Source: Shewanella algae
GTDB taxonomy: Bacteria > Pseudomonadota > Gammaproteobacteria > Enterobacterales > Shewanellaceae
Direction: 5' to 3'
Assembly: GCF_009183365.2 (NCBI RefSeq)
Contig: NZ_CP068230.1
Span: forward strand, 4,245,001 to 4,309,000
Length of the DNA: 64,000 bases
A program made the translations under genes and the position numbers. Positions 17,909-27,112 of this stretch are shown here, piece after piece; within the stretch, counting starts at the first letter, position 1, and each line of letters opens with the position of its first letter. Under the pieces are notes generated by a model, which was given only the letters and a program-made list of their open reading frames with translations, was not told the DNA's origin and did not search any database.

Positions 17909-17972
17909 CCCTCTCCCGGGTGCGACAGCTTGTCGCACTTTGGCTGTTTAGCTTTGCCCCATCCGCGCACAA

Positions 17973-17987
17973 GACCCAAAATGGGTC
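17973..17987. promoter_or_regulatory. Perfect palindrome GACCCA-AAA-TGGGTC before the TonB receptor gene
   Basis: Fifteen-base perfect dyad, 28 bp upstream of the ATG at 18015 and just after the TtrR-like gene. A degenerate relative, GACCCAGAATCGGGCC (10109-10124), and a half site GGGTCATT lie upstream of the MOT1-like gene. Likely operator; the cognate regulator is unknown. Confidence 0.5.
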
Positions 17988-18014
17988 ATTCAAAACAACC
18001 AAAATCAATAAGAT

Positions 18015-20060
18015 ATGCGCTTTTCACCTTCTCCTCTCGCTCTGGCTTTACTGCCAATAATCGGTCTGGGCTCAGCCGCCAAAGCCAGTGATTCTCCCAT
18101 GGAAGTGCTGGTGGTACACGGCAGCGTACAGAGCAGCGTGCTGCAGACCTCGCCAGAAGCCACCGCGCCCAAGGCCGATATCAGTGGTCTGCTCAAGTCA
18201 CTGCCCGGCGCCAACGTCAACAGTAACGGTCCACTAACCGGCATAGCCCAGTATCGCGGCCTCTTTGGCGATAGAGTCGAAACCCAGGTCGGCGGCATGA
18301 GCATGGCCGGTGCAGGTCCCAACGCCATGGATACCCCCTTGAGCTATGCCGTACCTGTGATCACTGAGCAGTTAGAGCTGGATCGCGGCATAGCCCCGGT
18401 CGCCAGCGGCGTCGATACCTTGGGTGGCAGCATCCGGGTAGTGGAGTCCCAGGCACGTTTCGATGAAGTCAGCGGCCTGGTCAGCGGCCAATACCAGCAC
18501 AATGGCGAGCAGAGCCGCATCGGCGTCAAGAGCAACTTCGGCGGCGAGCGGCAGGCACTCATGCTGTATGGCGACTTGTTCAAGGGCAATGATGCGCCCG
18601 AGAGCGGCGATAACCACCGACTGCTGCCAGGGGTCTACGACAAGCAGGTGTTCGGTGGTGAATACAGGTTCAACCTGGCCGACAGCAACGACGATGATGA
18701 GTCGATAGCCTTCTCGTTCCAGCATCTGGAAACCAAAGATGCCGCCACCCCGGCGCTGCCGATGGATATCGACTATATCCGCACCGACAGATTCAAGCTC
18801 AGTGGTGAGCACCTGCTGGCCGATTGGCAAACGCGCTGGCATCTGGGCTACAGCGATGCCCGCCACGGCATGGACAACTTCAGCCTACGGATGAAAATGC
18901 CTACCATGGCACCGCGCTACACCATAGCCGACTCCAAGAGTTTCGACGGCCATTGGCAAATGGCGAAAGACAGCTGGGAATTTGGCTTGGATTGGCGCCA
19001 TGCCGAACACGACACTGTGGTGACAGACCCCAGCAACAGCAAGTTCCGGGTGGATAACTTCAACGGTGTCAACGACAGTGTTTACAGCCTCTACGCCCAA
19101 TGGCAGCAGGATTTTGGCCGGTGGAGCTGGCAACTGGGTAGCCGGGTGAAACACTACAGGTTTGATGCCGATCCCGTGAGTCACTCTATGGCGGCGATGA
19201 AACCGGCAATCAAGACCCTGATGGACAGATTCAATCAGGCCGATCGCAGCCAAAACGATACCGGGCTGGACTTGGTGATCAACGGCCGCTTTGAAATCGA
19301 CAGTGAGCTGGATGCCATAATCGGCCTGGCGCGTAAACAGGCCAGTGCCAGCTATCAACAGCGCTATCTCTGGGTGCCGATGCAGTCCACCGGTGGCCTG
19401 GCCGATGGCCGAACCTATGTGGGCCAGATGGACTTGGAGCTGGAAACCGCCTGGCAACTGGAGCTGGGGCTGGATTTACACCGTCAGGATTTCAACCTGA
19501 CCCCTAGGGTATTTGTCCAAAGGATAGACAACTATATTCAGGGCCTGCCCACGGATGATCCTGCCGTTATCGCCGCCGGCGATGCCAACACCTTGGTATT
19601 CAGTAACACCGATGCCCTGCTCTACGGCATGGATGTCAACGCCCACTGGCAGTTGCATGAACAGTGGAGCCTGGATCTGCAGGCGGCCTATACCTATGGT
19701 GAGCGCCGCGACGTGGAAGACAAGCTTTACCGTATCGCCCCGCCCAACCTGACTCTAGGACTCAACTGGGATCAGGGCAGCTGGTTTGCCCGCCTGGAGA
19801 CAGTAGCAGTTGCCGCCCAGGATAAGGTGTCGGCCACTCAGCTGGAGCAGGAAACTGCAGGCTACGGCTTGGTGAATCTGGCGGCCGGTTACCGCGGTGA
19901 CAGCTTTATGCTCAAGGCCGGGGTCGATAACCTGCTGGACAGAGAATATGTCGATCATCTCGCCGGTTATAACAGGGTAATGGGCGGTGATATCGCGGTA
20001 GGCGAGCGCTTGCCACAACCCGGTCTCAACGCCTGGGTCATGGGCGAGTACCGTTTTTAA
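18015..20060 (+). CDS. TonB-dependent outer-membrane receptor
   Basis: 681 residues with a signal peptide (cleavage near AAKASDS), a TonB box-like MEVLVVHG, and a plug domain with ISGLLKSLPGANVN and QYRGLFGDRVETQVGG. A 22-strand barrel region ends in WVMGEYRF with terminal Phe. The plug segment GPNAMDTPLSYA recalls NosA/OprC copper receptors, and several Met-rich stretches (RMKMPTMAP; SMAAMKPAIK) would fit soft-metal binding, but that substrate is only a suggestion. It is followed by a clean terminator. Its position directly behind the TtrR-like gene, with a palindrome in its promoter, suggests specific regulation. Confidence 0.85.
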   Translation: MRFSPSPLALALLPIIGLGSAAKASDSPMEVLVVHGSVQSSVLQTSPEATAPKADISGLLKSLPGANVNSNGPLTGIAQYRGLFGDRVETQVGGMSMAGAGPNAMDTPLSYAVPVITEQLELDRGIAPVASGVDTLGGSIRVVESQARFDEVSGLVSGQYQHNGEQSRIGVKSNFGGERQALMLYGDLFKGNDAPESGDNHRLLPGVYDKQVFGGEYRFNLADSNDDDESIAFSFQHLETKDAATPALPMDIDYIRTDRFKLSGEHLLADWQTRWHLGYSDARHGMDNFSLRMKMPTMAPRYTIADSKSFDGHWQMAKDSWEFGLDWRHAEHDTVVTDPSNSKFRVDNFNGVNDSVYSLYAQWQQDFGRWSWQLGSRVKHYRFDADPVSHSMAAMKPAIKTLMDRFNQADRSQNDTGLDLVINGRFEIDSELDAIIGLARKQASASYQQRYLWVPMQSTGGLADGRTYVGQMDLELETAWQLELGLDLHRQDFNLTPRVFVQRIDNYIQGLPTDDPAVIAAGDANTLVFSNTDALLYGMDVNAHWQLHEQWSLDLQAAYTYGERRDVEDKLYRIAPPNLTLGLNWDQGSWFARLETVAVAAQDKVSATQLEQETAGYGLVNLAAGYRGDSFMLKAGVDNLLDREYVDHLAGYNRVMGGDIAVGERLPQPGLNAWVMGEYRF

Positions 20061-20142
20061 GGGCGCCCCGGTTGCCCGCTTAAGGGTTCATCCTCACCGT
20101 GCTCCCGCAGGCCGTTGAGATTTCCACTGCAATTGAACCTGC

Positions 20143-20180
20143 CCCGGCCTTTTCTCGTCTCGAAAGGCCGGGATTTTTTT
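20143..20180 (+). terminator. Rho-independent terminator of the TonB receptor gene
   Basis: Ten-bp stem CCCGGCCTTT/AAAGGCCGGG (20143-20152 with 20163-20172), then A and seven T. Confidence 0.9.
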
Positions 20181-20709
20181 AAGCAACAGGCTTCTTGGCC
20201 AGCTTGCGTTGCAGGGTGCGGCGATGCATTCCCAATTGGCGGGCGGTGGCCGAGACATTGCCCTTATTGGCATTGAGTACCTGCTGAATATGTTCCCACT
20301 CCAAGCGCTTGGGGTGCAGCGGGGTTTCATCAGGTAGGGATGAAGCCGTGTGGGATTTAGGCTCGACTTTGAGTGCCGCCAGCAGTGTTCGGGTGTCGGC
20401 CGGCTTGGCCAGATAGTTGTCTGCCCCCAGTTTCACCGCCTCCACCGCAGTGGCTATGCTGGCAAAGCCTGTTAGCAGCACAATACAGGCCTTGGGCAAG
20501 CTGGCTCGCAGCGGCACTATCAGGTTGAGGCCGTTGCTTTGCGCCAATTTCATATCCAGCAGCACATGGCTCGGTTGCCAGCTACGGGCGCTGAGCAGTG
20601 CTTGGCTGGCATCTTCGGCATGGCAGCACTCGAAATCATGCCGCTGCATACGCCGCTTCAGAATGGCTGCCAGCGCCAGGTCATCTTCAACTATCAATAA
20701 CCGCTTCAT
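20179..20709 (-). CDS. RegA/PrrA/ActR-like redox response regulator
   Basis: 176 residues: receiver domain with Asp52 (HVLLDMKLAQSNG) and Lys near 105, a Pro-rich linker, and a C-terminal Fis-type helix-turn-helix (GNVSATARQLGMHRRTLQRK). This HTH is nearly invariant in the RegA/PrrA/ActR family of redox response regulators. It overlaps the upstream kinase gene by 4 nt, giving a coupled two-gene operon. In other proteobacteria this pair globally controls respiration, hydrogenase and redox-balance genes (established for the family); targets in this organism are not shown by the sequence. Confidence 0.88.
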   Translation of the reverse strand: MKRLLIVEDDLALAAILKRRMQRHDFECCHAEDASQALLSARSWQPSHVLLDMKLAQSNGLNLIVPLRASLPKACIVLLTGFASIATAVEAVKLGADNYLAKPADTRTLLAALKVEPKSHTASSLPDETPLHPKRLEWEHIQQVLNANKGNVSATARQLGMHRRTLQRKLAKKPVA

Positions 20710-21998
20710 GCCGCATCTCCTTTACCGGCAGAAACCGGCAATAAGGGCAGACTGATACGCGCCTCACAGCCCTGTGGGCCGTTGTGCAACACCAGCTCGC
20801 CCCCCAGCTTCTCCAGGCTGGCGTGACTCAAGAGCACGGCAACCCCCATACCTGTGCGGCTCGCCACCGGCATCAGCCCAAGCTCGCCCAAGAGATGCGC
20901 CTCTATGCCGCGGCCATAATCCTTGATGTTAATTTCAAGCCGAGTGTCACCTAGGGAGTCGAAGCCAATTTCAACCTTGGGCTCGCCTGTATTGTTGAGG
21001 CTGGCCTTGGCGGCGTTATCCACCAGCGCCAGCAGCGCCGGCAATAGACTGGCATCTGTGATAATTTCACGTTCAGTCAGGCCAGCAGGCAGGGTGAGAC
21101 TGAAATCCACCTCGGGCATCAACAGCATGAGTTGCTGGCGCATATTTTGCCCCAGTGCCGCCAATGTCACGGCCTGGCGGCGACGTTCACGAATCGATTC
21201 GGTGGCGCGGCGCAGTTCATTGAGAGTGACTTCACAGCGGGACAGCGCCTGGCCCATTTGCGCCTGCGCCTCGGCATCCAGGCCCTCTTCCATGGCTTCA
21301 TCCAGCAGTAATCTCAGGCTCGCCAGCGGCGTTGCCAACTGGTGTGCCATCTGCGCCGAAGCTGTGCCCAACGCCAGCAGTTGTTCCTGCCGCAGCTGAT
21401 TTTCCCTCAGCCAACCAAGCTCGGTATCCTGGCGCCGCAGACGACGGCTTATCAGAGCGACACTGGTGGTCAACACCAGTGCCGATACCACAAAGTTAAG
21501 CCACATCCCCAGGAAGTGAGAGCTCATATCCATGCCGTGATGGCGCATATGCCCTTCCGGCAAGCTCAAGATCATCAGGCTGTAGGCCAGGGTCGACAGC
21601 GCCGCCAGGCTCCAACTGCCCCAGGCGGGCAAGGTGACCGCCGCCAGCGCAATCGGCACCAGCAGCAGCGAAATAAAGGCATTTGTGGCCCCACCGGAAA
21701 ACCACAGCCAGGAGATCCAAAACAGGGTATCCAGCAACAGGGCGATAAAGATACCGGCACTCTGGCGATAGAGGGGATGACGCAGCCACAGGGTCAAGGC
21801 CAGATAGGCGCTTTCCAGCCCAAACACCCACCACAAGGGTTCAGGCTGCAGCGTCAGGCCAAAGGCATCGCTGCCGAGCAGGGTCAGCCCCAGTTGCAGC
21901 AGCAACCCCAAAACCCGCAGCAACGCCAGTTGATCGGCCGCCGCCAGGCCACCGGTTCGACCAAATATGCCATCCATTCCCATCCGGGTGCTTTTCAT
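20706..21998 (-). CDS. RegB/PrrB/ActS-like membrane redox sensor histidine kinase
   Basis: About 430 residues from the ATG at 21998 (start uncertain; an open frame reaches a TTG at 22049). Six hydrophobic helices are followed by a kinase core with the RegB-type H-box AHQLATPLASLRLLL and an ATP-binding domain (DNAAKASLNN, KDYGRGIE). The quinone-sensing periplasmic loop, GGxxNPF in classical RegB, reads GGATNAF here, with Pro replaced by Ala. No cysteine is seen near the H-box, so the redox-switch Cys of RegB may be absent. It is the first gene of the operon with the RegA-like regulator. Confidence 0.82.
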   Translation of the reverse strand: MKSTRMGMDGIFGRTGGLAAADQLALLRVLGLLLQLGLTLLGSDAFGLTLQPEPLWWVFGLESAYLALTLWLRHPLYRQSAGIFIALLLDTLFWISWLWFSGGATNAFISLLLVPIALAAVTLPAWGSWSLAALSTLAYSLMILSLPEGHMRHHGMDMSSHFLGMWLNFVVSALVLTTSVALISRRLRRQDTELGWLRENQLRQEQLLALGTASAQMAHQLATPLASLRLLLDEAMEEGLDAEAQAQMGQALSRCEVTLNELRRATESIRERRRQAVTLAALGQNMRQQLMLLMPEVDFSLTLPAGLTEREIITDASLLPALLALVDNAAKASLNNTGEPKVEIGFDSLGDTRLEINIKDYGRGIEAHLLGELGLMPVASRTGMGVAVLLSHASLEKLGGELVLHNGPQGCEARISLPLLPVSAGKGDAA

Positions 21999-22223
21999 TC
22001 GTCTATTATCCGAAAACCTGCAAAGGCATTGAGGCGGCAGATATGCCAAGTTGGCTGTGGTGTCACAAGACTCAGGGATATCAATGCCTGCCGCTATCGC
22101 CTTGGCACAGCTGCTTTACATCATTAACAAGGCTTCACATTTTAGGGACTTTTCAAAGCCAAAGCACTTGTTTACCCTGTGGATTCACCTTTTTTCATTC
22201 CTGAGAGGCTGCAGAACCCGCCG

Positions 22224-24116
22224 ATGACCACTTCCTCTTCTTTGCCGCTGATCCTGGCCGGCCCGATATTGCGCCACTGCGACCGGGACCATTTCACCCT
22301 CTGGTGGGTCAGCAGCAAGCCGTTGAGCCCGCAATTGACGCTTAAGTTGAGTCACAAATCGGCGCCCTTGCCGCTGAATGAAGAACAAGTGCACAGAGTA
22401 CAACTGGGTGAACATGCCTGGCAGTATCTGCTGCACCTGGAGGTTCCCGGATTGCTGCCCCAAGGGCAAGCCGTGGGTTACAGCTTGGAAGATGCCGATG
22501 GTCAGTCGCTGTTCGCCGATATCGAAGGCCTGTGTTATCCGGATAAATCCACCCCCGAACTGGTGCTGCAGCCCAGGCTGGATCGTTTGCTGCACGGCTC
22601 TTGTCGCAACCCGCATCATCACAGCGGCGACGCACTGGTGGCGGCCGATACTCAGCTGGAGCAAAACAATGCCCCGGCAGAGCGACCGGCGCTGCTGATG
22701 TTGAGCGGCGATCAGCTCTATGTCGATGACGTGGCTGGCCCCACCCTGGTGGCTATTGCCCAGGTAATAGCGCTGCTGGGGCTGAAACAGGAGAACTTTA
22801 GTGACGCCCCGCTCAAAGACTCGGCGCAGATAGATTATGGCCCAGACTCCCTCTACCTGCGGCCGAAACAGCTCTTGCCCCGTACCCAGTATCCGGCCAA
22901 GACTGCACTCTGGCGCTGGTATATCAACCACCCCATCTTTACCTCCTCGATGGCAGAAAACCATCTGCTGAGCTTCGCCGAAGTTACTGCCCTGTATCTT
23001 TTAATCTGGTCGCCGGAACTGTGGCAGCAACTGGAACTGCCGCAACAGTTGCCCGGGCTGAGCGGTAAACGGGCACAGGAGTGGCAGGCCCAGTGGCAAC
23101 ATCTGTTGGAGTTCAAGGCTGGCCTTGGCAAGGTTAGGCGCCTTTTGGCGCATCTGCCTACCTATATGATTTTCGACGATCATGACATTACCGACGACTG
23201 GAACCTGACGGCCCGCTGGGAAGAGGCCGCCTATGGCCACGCCTTCTCCAAGCGCATCATAGGCAATGCCTTGCTGGGTTACACCCTGTTTCAGGCTCTC
23301 GGCAATCAACCCAAGAGGTTTACCGACTTTTTCGAAGAGCTGAGCGGCCTCTATCTGGCCGACAGTGAGCGCCAGGATGCCCTGATAGACAAGCTGCTCA
23401 AGTGTGAGAACTGGCACTACACCCTGGATACTCAACCCAGAATGGTGGTACTGGATACCCGTACCCGCCGCTGGCGCAGCGAATCCAACCTGGCCAAGCC
23501 TTCCGGGTTGATGGATTGGGAGGCGCTGATGGATCTTCAGCAGGCACTGCTGGGGCAGGATAAGGTCATCATAGTGTCGGCGGCACCGATTTTCGGGGTC
23601 AAACTGATTGAGGCGGTGCAGCGCACGGCCACCCTGATCGGAGCTTCGCTGCTGGTGGACGCCGAAAACTGGATGGCGCACCCTGGCGCCGCCAACGCCC
23701 TGTTGTCGATCTTCATGCACAGACGTACCCCGCAGGAGTTTGTGATCCTCTCCGGCGATGTGCATTACTCCTTTGCTTATGACATAGGGATCCGCTTTCG
23801 CCGTGCCAGTCCCAACATCTACCAGATCACCGCCAGCGGCATCAAAAATCAGTTCCCGGAAAAGCTGCTGCCTGTGTTTGATAAGCTCAACGGCTGGCTC
23901 TATGGTCATTTCTCGCCGCTCAATCTGCTGACCAAACGCAAACGTATGTCGATCCGCGGCCGCCGCCCCAATGGGGAACGCAGCAAACGCCTGGTCAACC
24001 AAAGCGGTATCGGCCTCCTGGAACTGGCAGAAAACGGCGCCCCCCAGCGGATAGCCGTACTGCATGCCGATATGAGCCTGACCGAGTTTCAAGCGCCCAA
24101 AGAGAGCCGCGACTGA
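22224..24116 (+). CDS. PhoD-like alkaline phosphatase D family metallophosphoesterase
   Basis: About 630 residues from ATG 22224; a GTG at 22179 is in frame but less likely. Metal-binding motifs of the PhoD superfamily are present in order: GSCRNPHHHSGD near residue 130, LMLSGDQLYVDD near 160, IFDDHDITDDWN near 315 and VILSGDVHYSFAYD near 510. No signal peptide is visible, unlike classical secreted PhoD, so this cytoplasmic branch may act on a phosphodiester or nucleotide inside the cell. It lies alone between the RegBA-like operon and a convergent small membrane protein gene 7 bp away. Substrate unknown. Confidence 0.8.
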   Translation: MTTSSSLPLILAGPILRHCDRDHFTLWWVSSKPLSPQLTLKLSHKSAPLPLNEEQVHRVQLGEHAWQYLLHLEVPGLLPQGQAVGYSLEDADGQSLFADIEGLCYPDKSTPELVLQPRLDRLLHGSCRNPHHHSGDALVAADTQLEQNNAPAERPALLMLSGDQLYVDDVAGPTLVAIAQVIALLGLKQENFSDAPLKDSAQIDYGPDSLYLRPKQLLPRTQYPAKTALWRWYINHPIFTSSMAENHLLSFAEVTALYLLIWSPELWQQLELPQQLPGLSGKRAQEWQAQWQHLLEFKAGLGKVRRLLAHLPTYMIFDDHDITDDWNLTARWEEAAYGHAFSKRIIGNALLGYTLFQALGNQPKRFTDFFEELSGLYLADSERQDALIDKLLKCENWHYTLDTQPRMVVLDTRTRRWRSESNLAKPSGLMDWEALMDLQQALLGQDKVIIVSAAPIFGVKLIEAVQRTATLIGASLLVDAENWMAHPGAANALLSIFMHRRTPQEFVILSGDVHYSFAYDIGIRFRRASPNIYQITASGIKNQFPEKLLPVFDKLNGWLYGHFSPLNLLTKRKRMSIRGRRPNGERSKRLVNQSGIGLLELAENGAPQRIAVLHADMSLTEFQAPKESRD

Positions 24117-24123
24117 CAAAGGC

Positions 24124-24507
24124 TCAAGCTTGCTCACCTGCCTTTGGAGTCGTTTTCGGCGGATTGATATCAGGAGTGGTTATCGTCTCCTTGACAACTT
24201 CCGAGGCACAGGCGTCTGGATAAAGCTCATCATAGACATCCAGCGCCCTATCACGGAAAGAAAGCACGATGTAACCTATCAGCAACTCCAGTGCAATCAC
24301 CACAACACCATACCAAGAGCCAAACAACTTAAGGAACAGATCCCAAAGCTCAGCGGTATCACCGCTCTTGATCGCGATACCGGCCAAACCGGACAAGGGC
24401 AAGATCAATATGGTTACACCAAAAGCAGTCAACAGATTAGTACTTATTTTAATTAAGGTTTCCGCATGTACTTCTCTGGCTTTACGACTCCTTTGCTCCA
24501 CTTTCAT
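24124..24507 (-). CDS. Small two-helix membrane protein of unknown function
   Basis: 127 residues: a charged N-terminal part (KVEQRSRKAREVHAE), two hydrophobic helices (about 22-46 and 64-86), and a polar, Thr/Pro-rich C-terminal tail. No recognised domain. It is convergent with the PhoD-like gene. Upstream is AT-rich sequence that could hold a promoter. Its codon use looks ordinary but its GC is lower than the neighbours. Confidence 0.6.
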   Translation of the reverse strand: MKVEQRSRKAREVHAETLIKISTNLLTAFGVTILILPLSGLAGIAIKSGDTAELWDLFLKLFGSWYGVVVIALELLIGYIVLSFRDRALDVYDELYPDACASEVVKETITTPDINPPKTTPKAGEQA

Positions 24508-24715
24508 TTGTCACATCCTTTTATTGACCTAATACAATCAAAATAACTGTTACTTTGGCTAATGTTAACCATCTCTAGCAAGTACAGCACCCACCTCTCG
24601 ACTGCAATACAACACACTGAATGGCTACCTGCTCCAATTCATATGTTCCCATTGAAGTAATGGCGCATCGACCGGCTTGTGGCATACTCAGGCGAAACCA
24701 CCTTGGGAGCCTAAG

Positions 24716-25237
24716 ATGCATCTGTGTCACTGCCAACTTGAGCAACATGGCGAGGCGATACGCGCCATCTTCAACCATGCCATTGCCCATACCACAGCCC
24801 TTTATGAATACCAGCCAAGGAGCGAGCAGCAGATCCGCGACTGGTTCGGCGCCAAACAGCAAGGCAACTGGCCGATTCTGGGCGCCGAGGATGAGCAGGG
24901 ACAACTGTTGGGATTTGCCAGCTTAGGCCCCTTTCGCGGCTATCCGGCCAACCTCTACTCGGTGGAACACTCTGTGTATGTGCACCCGGAGCATAGAGGC
25001 AAAGGGGTGGCGCGCTTTCTGATGCAGCATTTGATAACCCAGGCCCGGGAGCGCGGCATGCGCACCATGGTGGGCGCCATAGATGCCGGAAACCAGGCCA
25101 GTATCGCCCTGCACCTGAAGTTGGGGTTCAAACACTCAGGCACCCTACCCCAGGTGGGCTATAAGTTCGGTCGCTGGCTGGATTTGGCGTTTTATCAGCT
25201 TATGCTGCCGGGACCTGCCGAGCCCAAAGAGAACTAA
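24716..25237 (+). CDS. GNAT-family N-acetyltransferase (phosphinothricin/methionine sulfoximine type)
   Basis: 173 residues from ATG 24716, with GGGAG upstream; GTG 24677 is an alternative. It has the acetyl-CoA pyrophosphate loop EHRGKGVARFL near residue 97 and the pattern AIFNHAIAHTTALYEY at the N-terminus. The late GAIDAGNQASIALHLKLGFKHSG is typical of the PAT/MddA branch that acetylates methionine sulfoximine, sulfone or phosphinothricin. Stand-alone gene. Substrate inferred only from the branch pattern. Confidence 0.82.
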   Translation: MHLCHCQLEQHGEAIRAIFNHAIAHTTALYEYQPRSEQQIRDWFGAKQQGNWPILGAEDEQGQLLGFASLGPFRGYPANLYSVEHSVYVHPEHRGKGVARFLMQHLITQARERGMRTMVGAIDAGNQASIALHLKLGFKHSGTLPQVGYKFGRWLDLAFYQLMLPGPAEPKEN

Positions 25238-25360
25238 CTCTATTCTGGCGCGAGTCGATTTTCGTCTTATGCCCCTGAAAAAATTCATCATTCCCGGGCA
25301 ATCCGCCAGCGGCCATCTACACTTATTCAAGCGTATTTACGAATAAGGGAACCCGATTAG

Positions 25361-25897
25361 ATGACACTGGATTATATCGCACTGGGGCTGCTGCTCTTTG
25401 TCGCCCTGGTGATCTTCTACGGGGTGATAGTGATCCACGACATCCCCTACGAGCTGGCCAAGAAACGTAACCACCCCCATCAGGACGCCATTCACTACGC
25501 CGGCTGGGTGAGCCTGTTTACCCTGCATGTGCTGTGGCCGTTTCTGTGGATCTGGGCCACACTCTGGCGCGAGGACCGGGGTTGGGGCTTTGACAAAATT
25601 CAACAGGAGCAGCAATCACTGCACCATGAAACCGTACTTCTGGCGCAGCAGTTGGAGCTATTGAGTGAAAAAGTCGCCGCCCTGGAAGCCCAAAAACATG
25701 CCGCAGAGGCTCTTGCAGCGCCGAGTGTCCAAGTCCAAAGCCAAGCCCCAACCCAAGTCCAAACATCTTCAGAAGAGCCCCCAGCCGACCCCAAACCCAC
25801 CAGCGGCGTGAACTTGGATACGGCAACAGACTCGGCCGACATTCCAGCTACAGATAATCAGAGCCAGAGCAATAACAAGAATGAGGAGAACAGATAA
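25361..25897 (+). CDS. DUF3302 inner-membrane protein (YiaW-like)
   Basis: 178 residues. The first 75 form two membrane helices with the DUF3302 signature (IVIHDIPYELAKKRNHP, then HYAGWVSLFTLHVLWPFLWIWA). After it come a predicted coiled coil (QQEQQSLHHETVLLAQQLELL) and a long polar Gln/Pro/Ser/Thr-rich tail ending in NNKNEENR. The E. coli partner pair YiaW-YiaV has the same order, and here the stop codon directly abuts the ATG of the HlyD gene, so the two are made together. The tail is longer than in YiaW. Role in an envelope assembly or export system is inferred. Confidence 0.8.
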   Translation: MTLDYIALGLLLFVALVIFYGVIVIHDIPYELAKKRNHPHQDAIHYAGWVSLFTLHVLWPFLWIWATLWREDRGWGFDKIQQEQQSLHHETVLLAQQLELLSEKVAALEAQKHAAEALAAPSVQVQSQAPTQVQTSSEEPPADPKPTSGVNLDTATDSADIPATDNQSQSNNKNEENR

Positions 25898-27028
25898 ATG
25901 GATCTCTTGCTTATCCTCACTTATACCGCCATCTGCGTCGCCATCTTCAAGATTTTCCGCATCCCGCTCAACAAGTGGAGCGTGCCTACTGCCGTGCTCG
26001 GCGGAGTAGTACTGATAGGCACCTTGATTTTGTTGATGAACTACAACCATCCCCATACCGCCATGGGCAGCCAGATGTATGTCACCACCCCGCTGATCCC
26101 CTCGGTGCGCGGCAAGGTCATAGAAGTGCCCGTCATCCCCAACAAACTGCTGAAGGAGGGCGAGCTGCTGTTCCGGGTCGATCCGACTCCTTATCAGACA
26201 GAAGTCACCCGGCTGGAGGCCAGCCTGGAGCAGGCCAAACAGGCGGTATTGGGGCTGGACGCCGCCTATAAGGCCGCCGAGGCCAGTCGCATCAAGGCCG
26301 AAGCCGAACGGGACAGAACCCAACTGGAATATGAGCGCTACCGCAGCGGTTTTGAAAAAGGCGCCTTTACCCGCGCCGATGTCGACAACCGTCGTCAGTA
26401 CTATCTCGGCGCCCAGGCCTCAGTAGAGGCGGCCGAGGCCGAAGCCCGGCGCGCCAAGCTGGCACTGGAAGCCGAGTATCAGGGGCAAAACACCCAGGTG
26501 GCCGAAATTGCCGCCATGTTGGAAAAAGCCAGATTCAATCTGGAAGAAACCAGCATGCGCGCCCCCTCAGACGGTTATGTGACCCAGTTGACCCTGAGAC
26601 CGGGAATGATGGTGGTGCCCATGCCCCTCAGGCCTGTGATGACCTTTGTCCATCAAGAGGAGCGCTTTTTTGTCGGCGCCTTTAGGCAAAACTCGCTGCT
26701 GCGGCTGAAACCCGGTTTCAAGGCCGAGCTGATCTTCCGCGCCCTGCCGGGCAAGGTGTTTCAAGCTGAAGTGGTCGAAGTGCTGCCGGCCATAGGTGAA
26801 TCTCAGGTGCAGGCGCAGGGGCAGCTCTATGGCTCGTCACAAATTCGCCTCAACGGCCGGCCACTGGTAAAACTCAAGCCGCTGGATGATCTGAGTCAGT
26901 ATCATTTGCCACTGGGCACCAATGTGGAGATCGCCATCTATTCCGACAGCTTTGAGCATGTGTCAATCATGCGTAAGGTATTGATAAGGATGAAAAGCTG
27001 GCAGAACTACCTCTATCTGGATCACTGA
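25898..27028 (+). CDS. HlyD/EmrA-type membrane fusion protein (YiaV-like)
   Basis: 376 residues: two N-terminal hydrophobic helices, a lipoyl/barrel half (VTTPLIPSVRGKVIEVPV, GELLFRVDPTPYQ), and a coiled coil of about 100 residues. The returning lipoyl half (MRAPSDGYVTQLTLRPG) and a beta-barrel end domain follow. It is the adaptor of an efflux-type complex, but no pump gene sits in this operon, as with YiaV. A terminator follows. Confidence 0.85.
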   Translation: MDLLLILTYTAICVAIFKIFRIPLNKWSVPTAVLGGVVLIGTLILLMNYNHPHTAMGSQMYVTTPLIPSVRGKVIEVPVIPNKLLKEGELLFRVDPTPYQTEVTRLEASLEQAKQAVLGLDAAYKAAEASRIKAEAERDRTQLEYERYRSGFEKGAFTRADVDNRRQYYLGAQASVEAAEAEARRAKLALEAEYQGQNTQVAEIAAMLEKARFNLEETSMRAPSDGYVTQLTLRPGMMVVPMPLRPVMTFVHQEERFFVGAFRQNSLLRLKPGFKAELIFRALPGKVFQAEVVEVLPAIGESQVQAQGQLYGSSQIRLNGRPLVKLKPLDDLSQYHLPLGTNVEIAIYSDSFEHVSIMRKVLIRMKSWQNYLYLDH

Positions 27029-27063
27029 TATTCCTTATCGACGCGCAAGCCTTTGGCAAGAGT

Positions 27064-27096
27064 AAAAAGCCCCGGGAACACTCCCGGGGCTTTTTT
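27064..27096. terminator. Bidirectional Rho-independent terminator
   Basis: Stem AGCCCCGGGA/TCCCGGGGCT (27068-27077 with 27082-27091), flanked by an A tract on one side and a T tract on the other. It serves both the HlyD operon and the convergent NhaC-family gene. Confidence 0.92.
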
Positions 27097-27112
27097 GTAT
27101 CCCATCTCAGCC

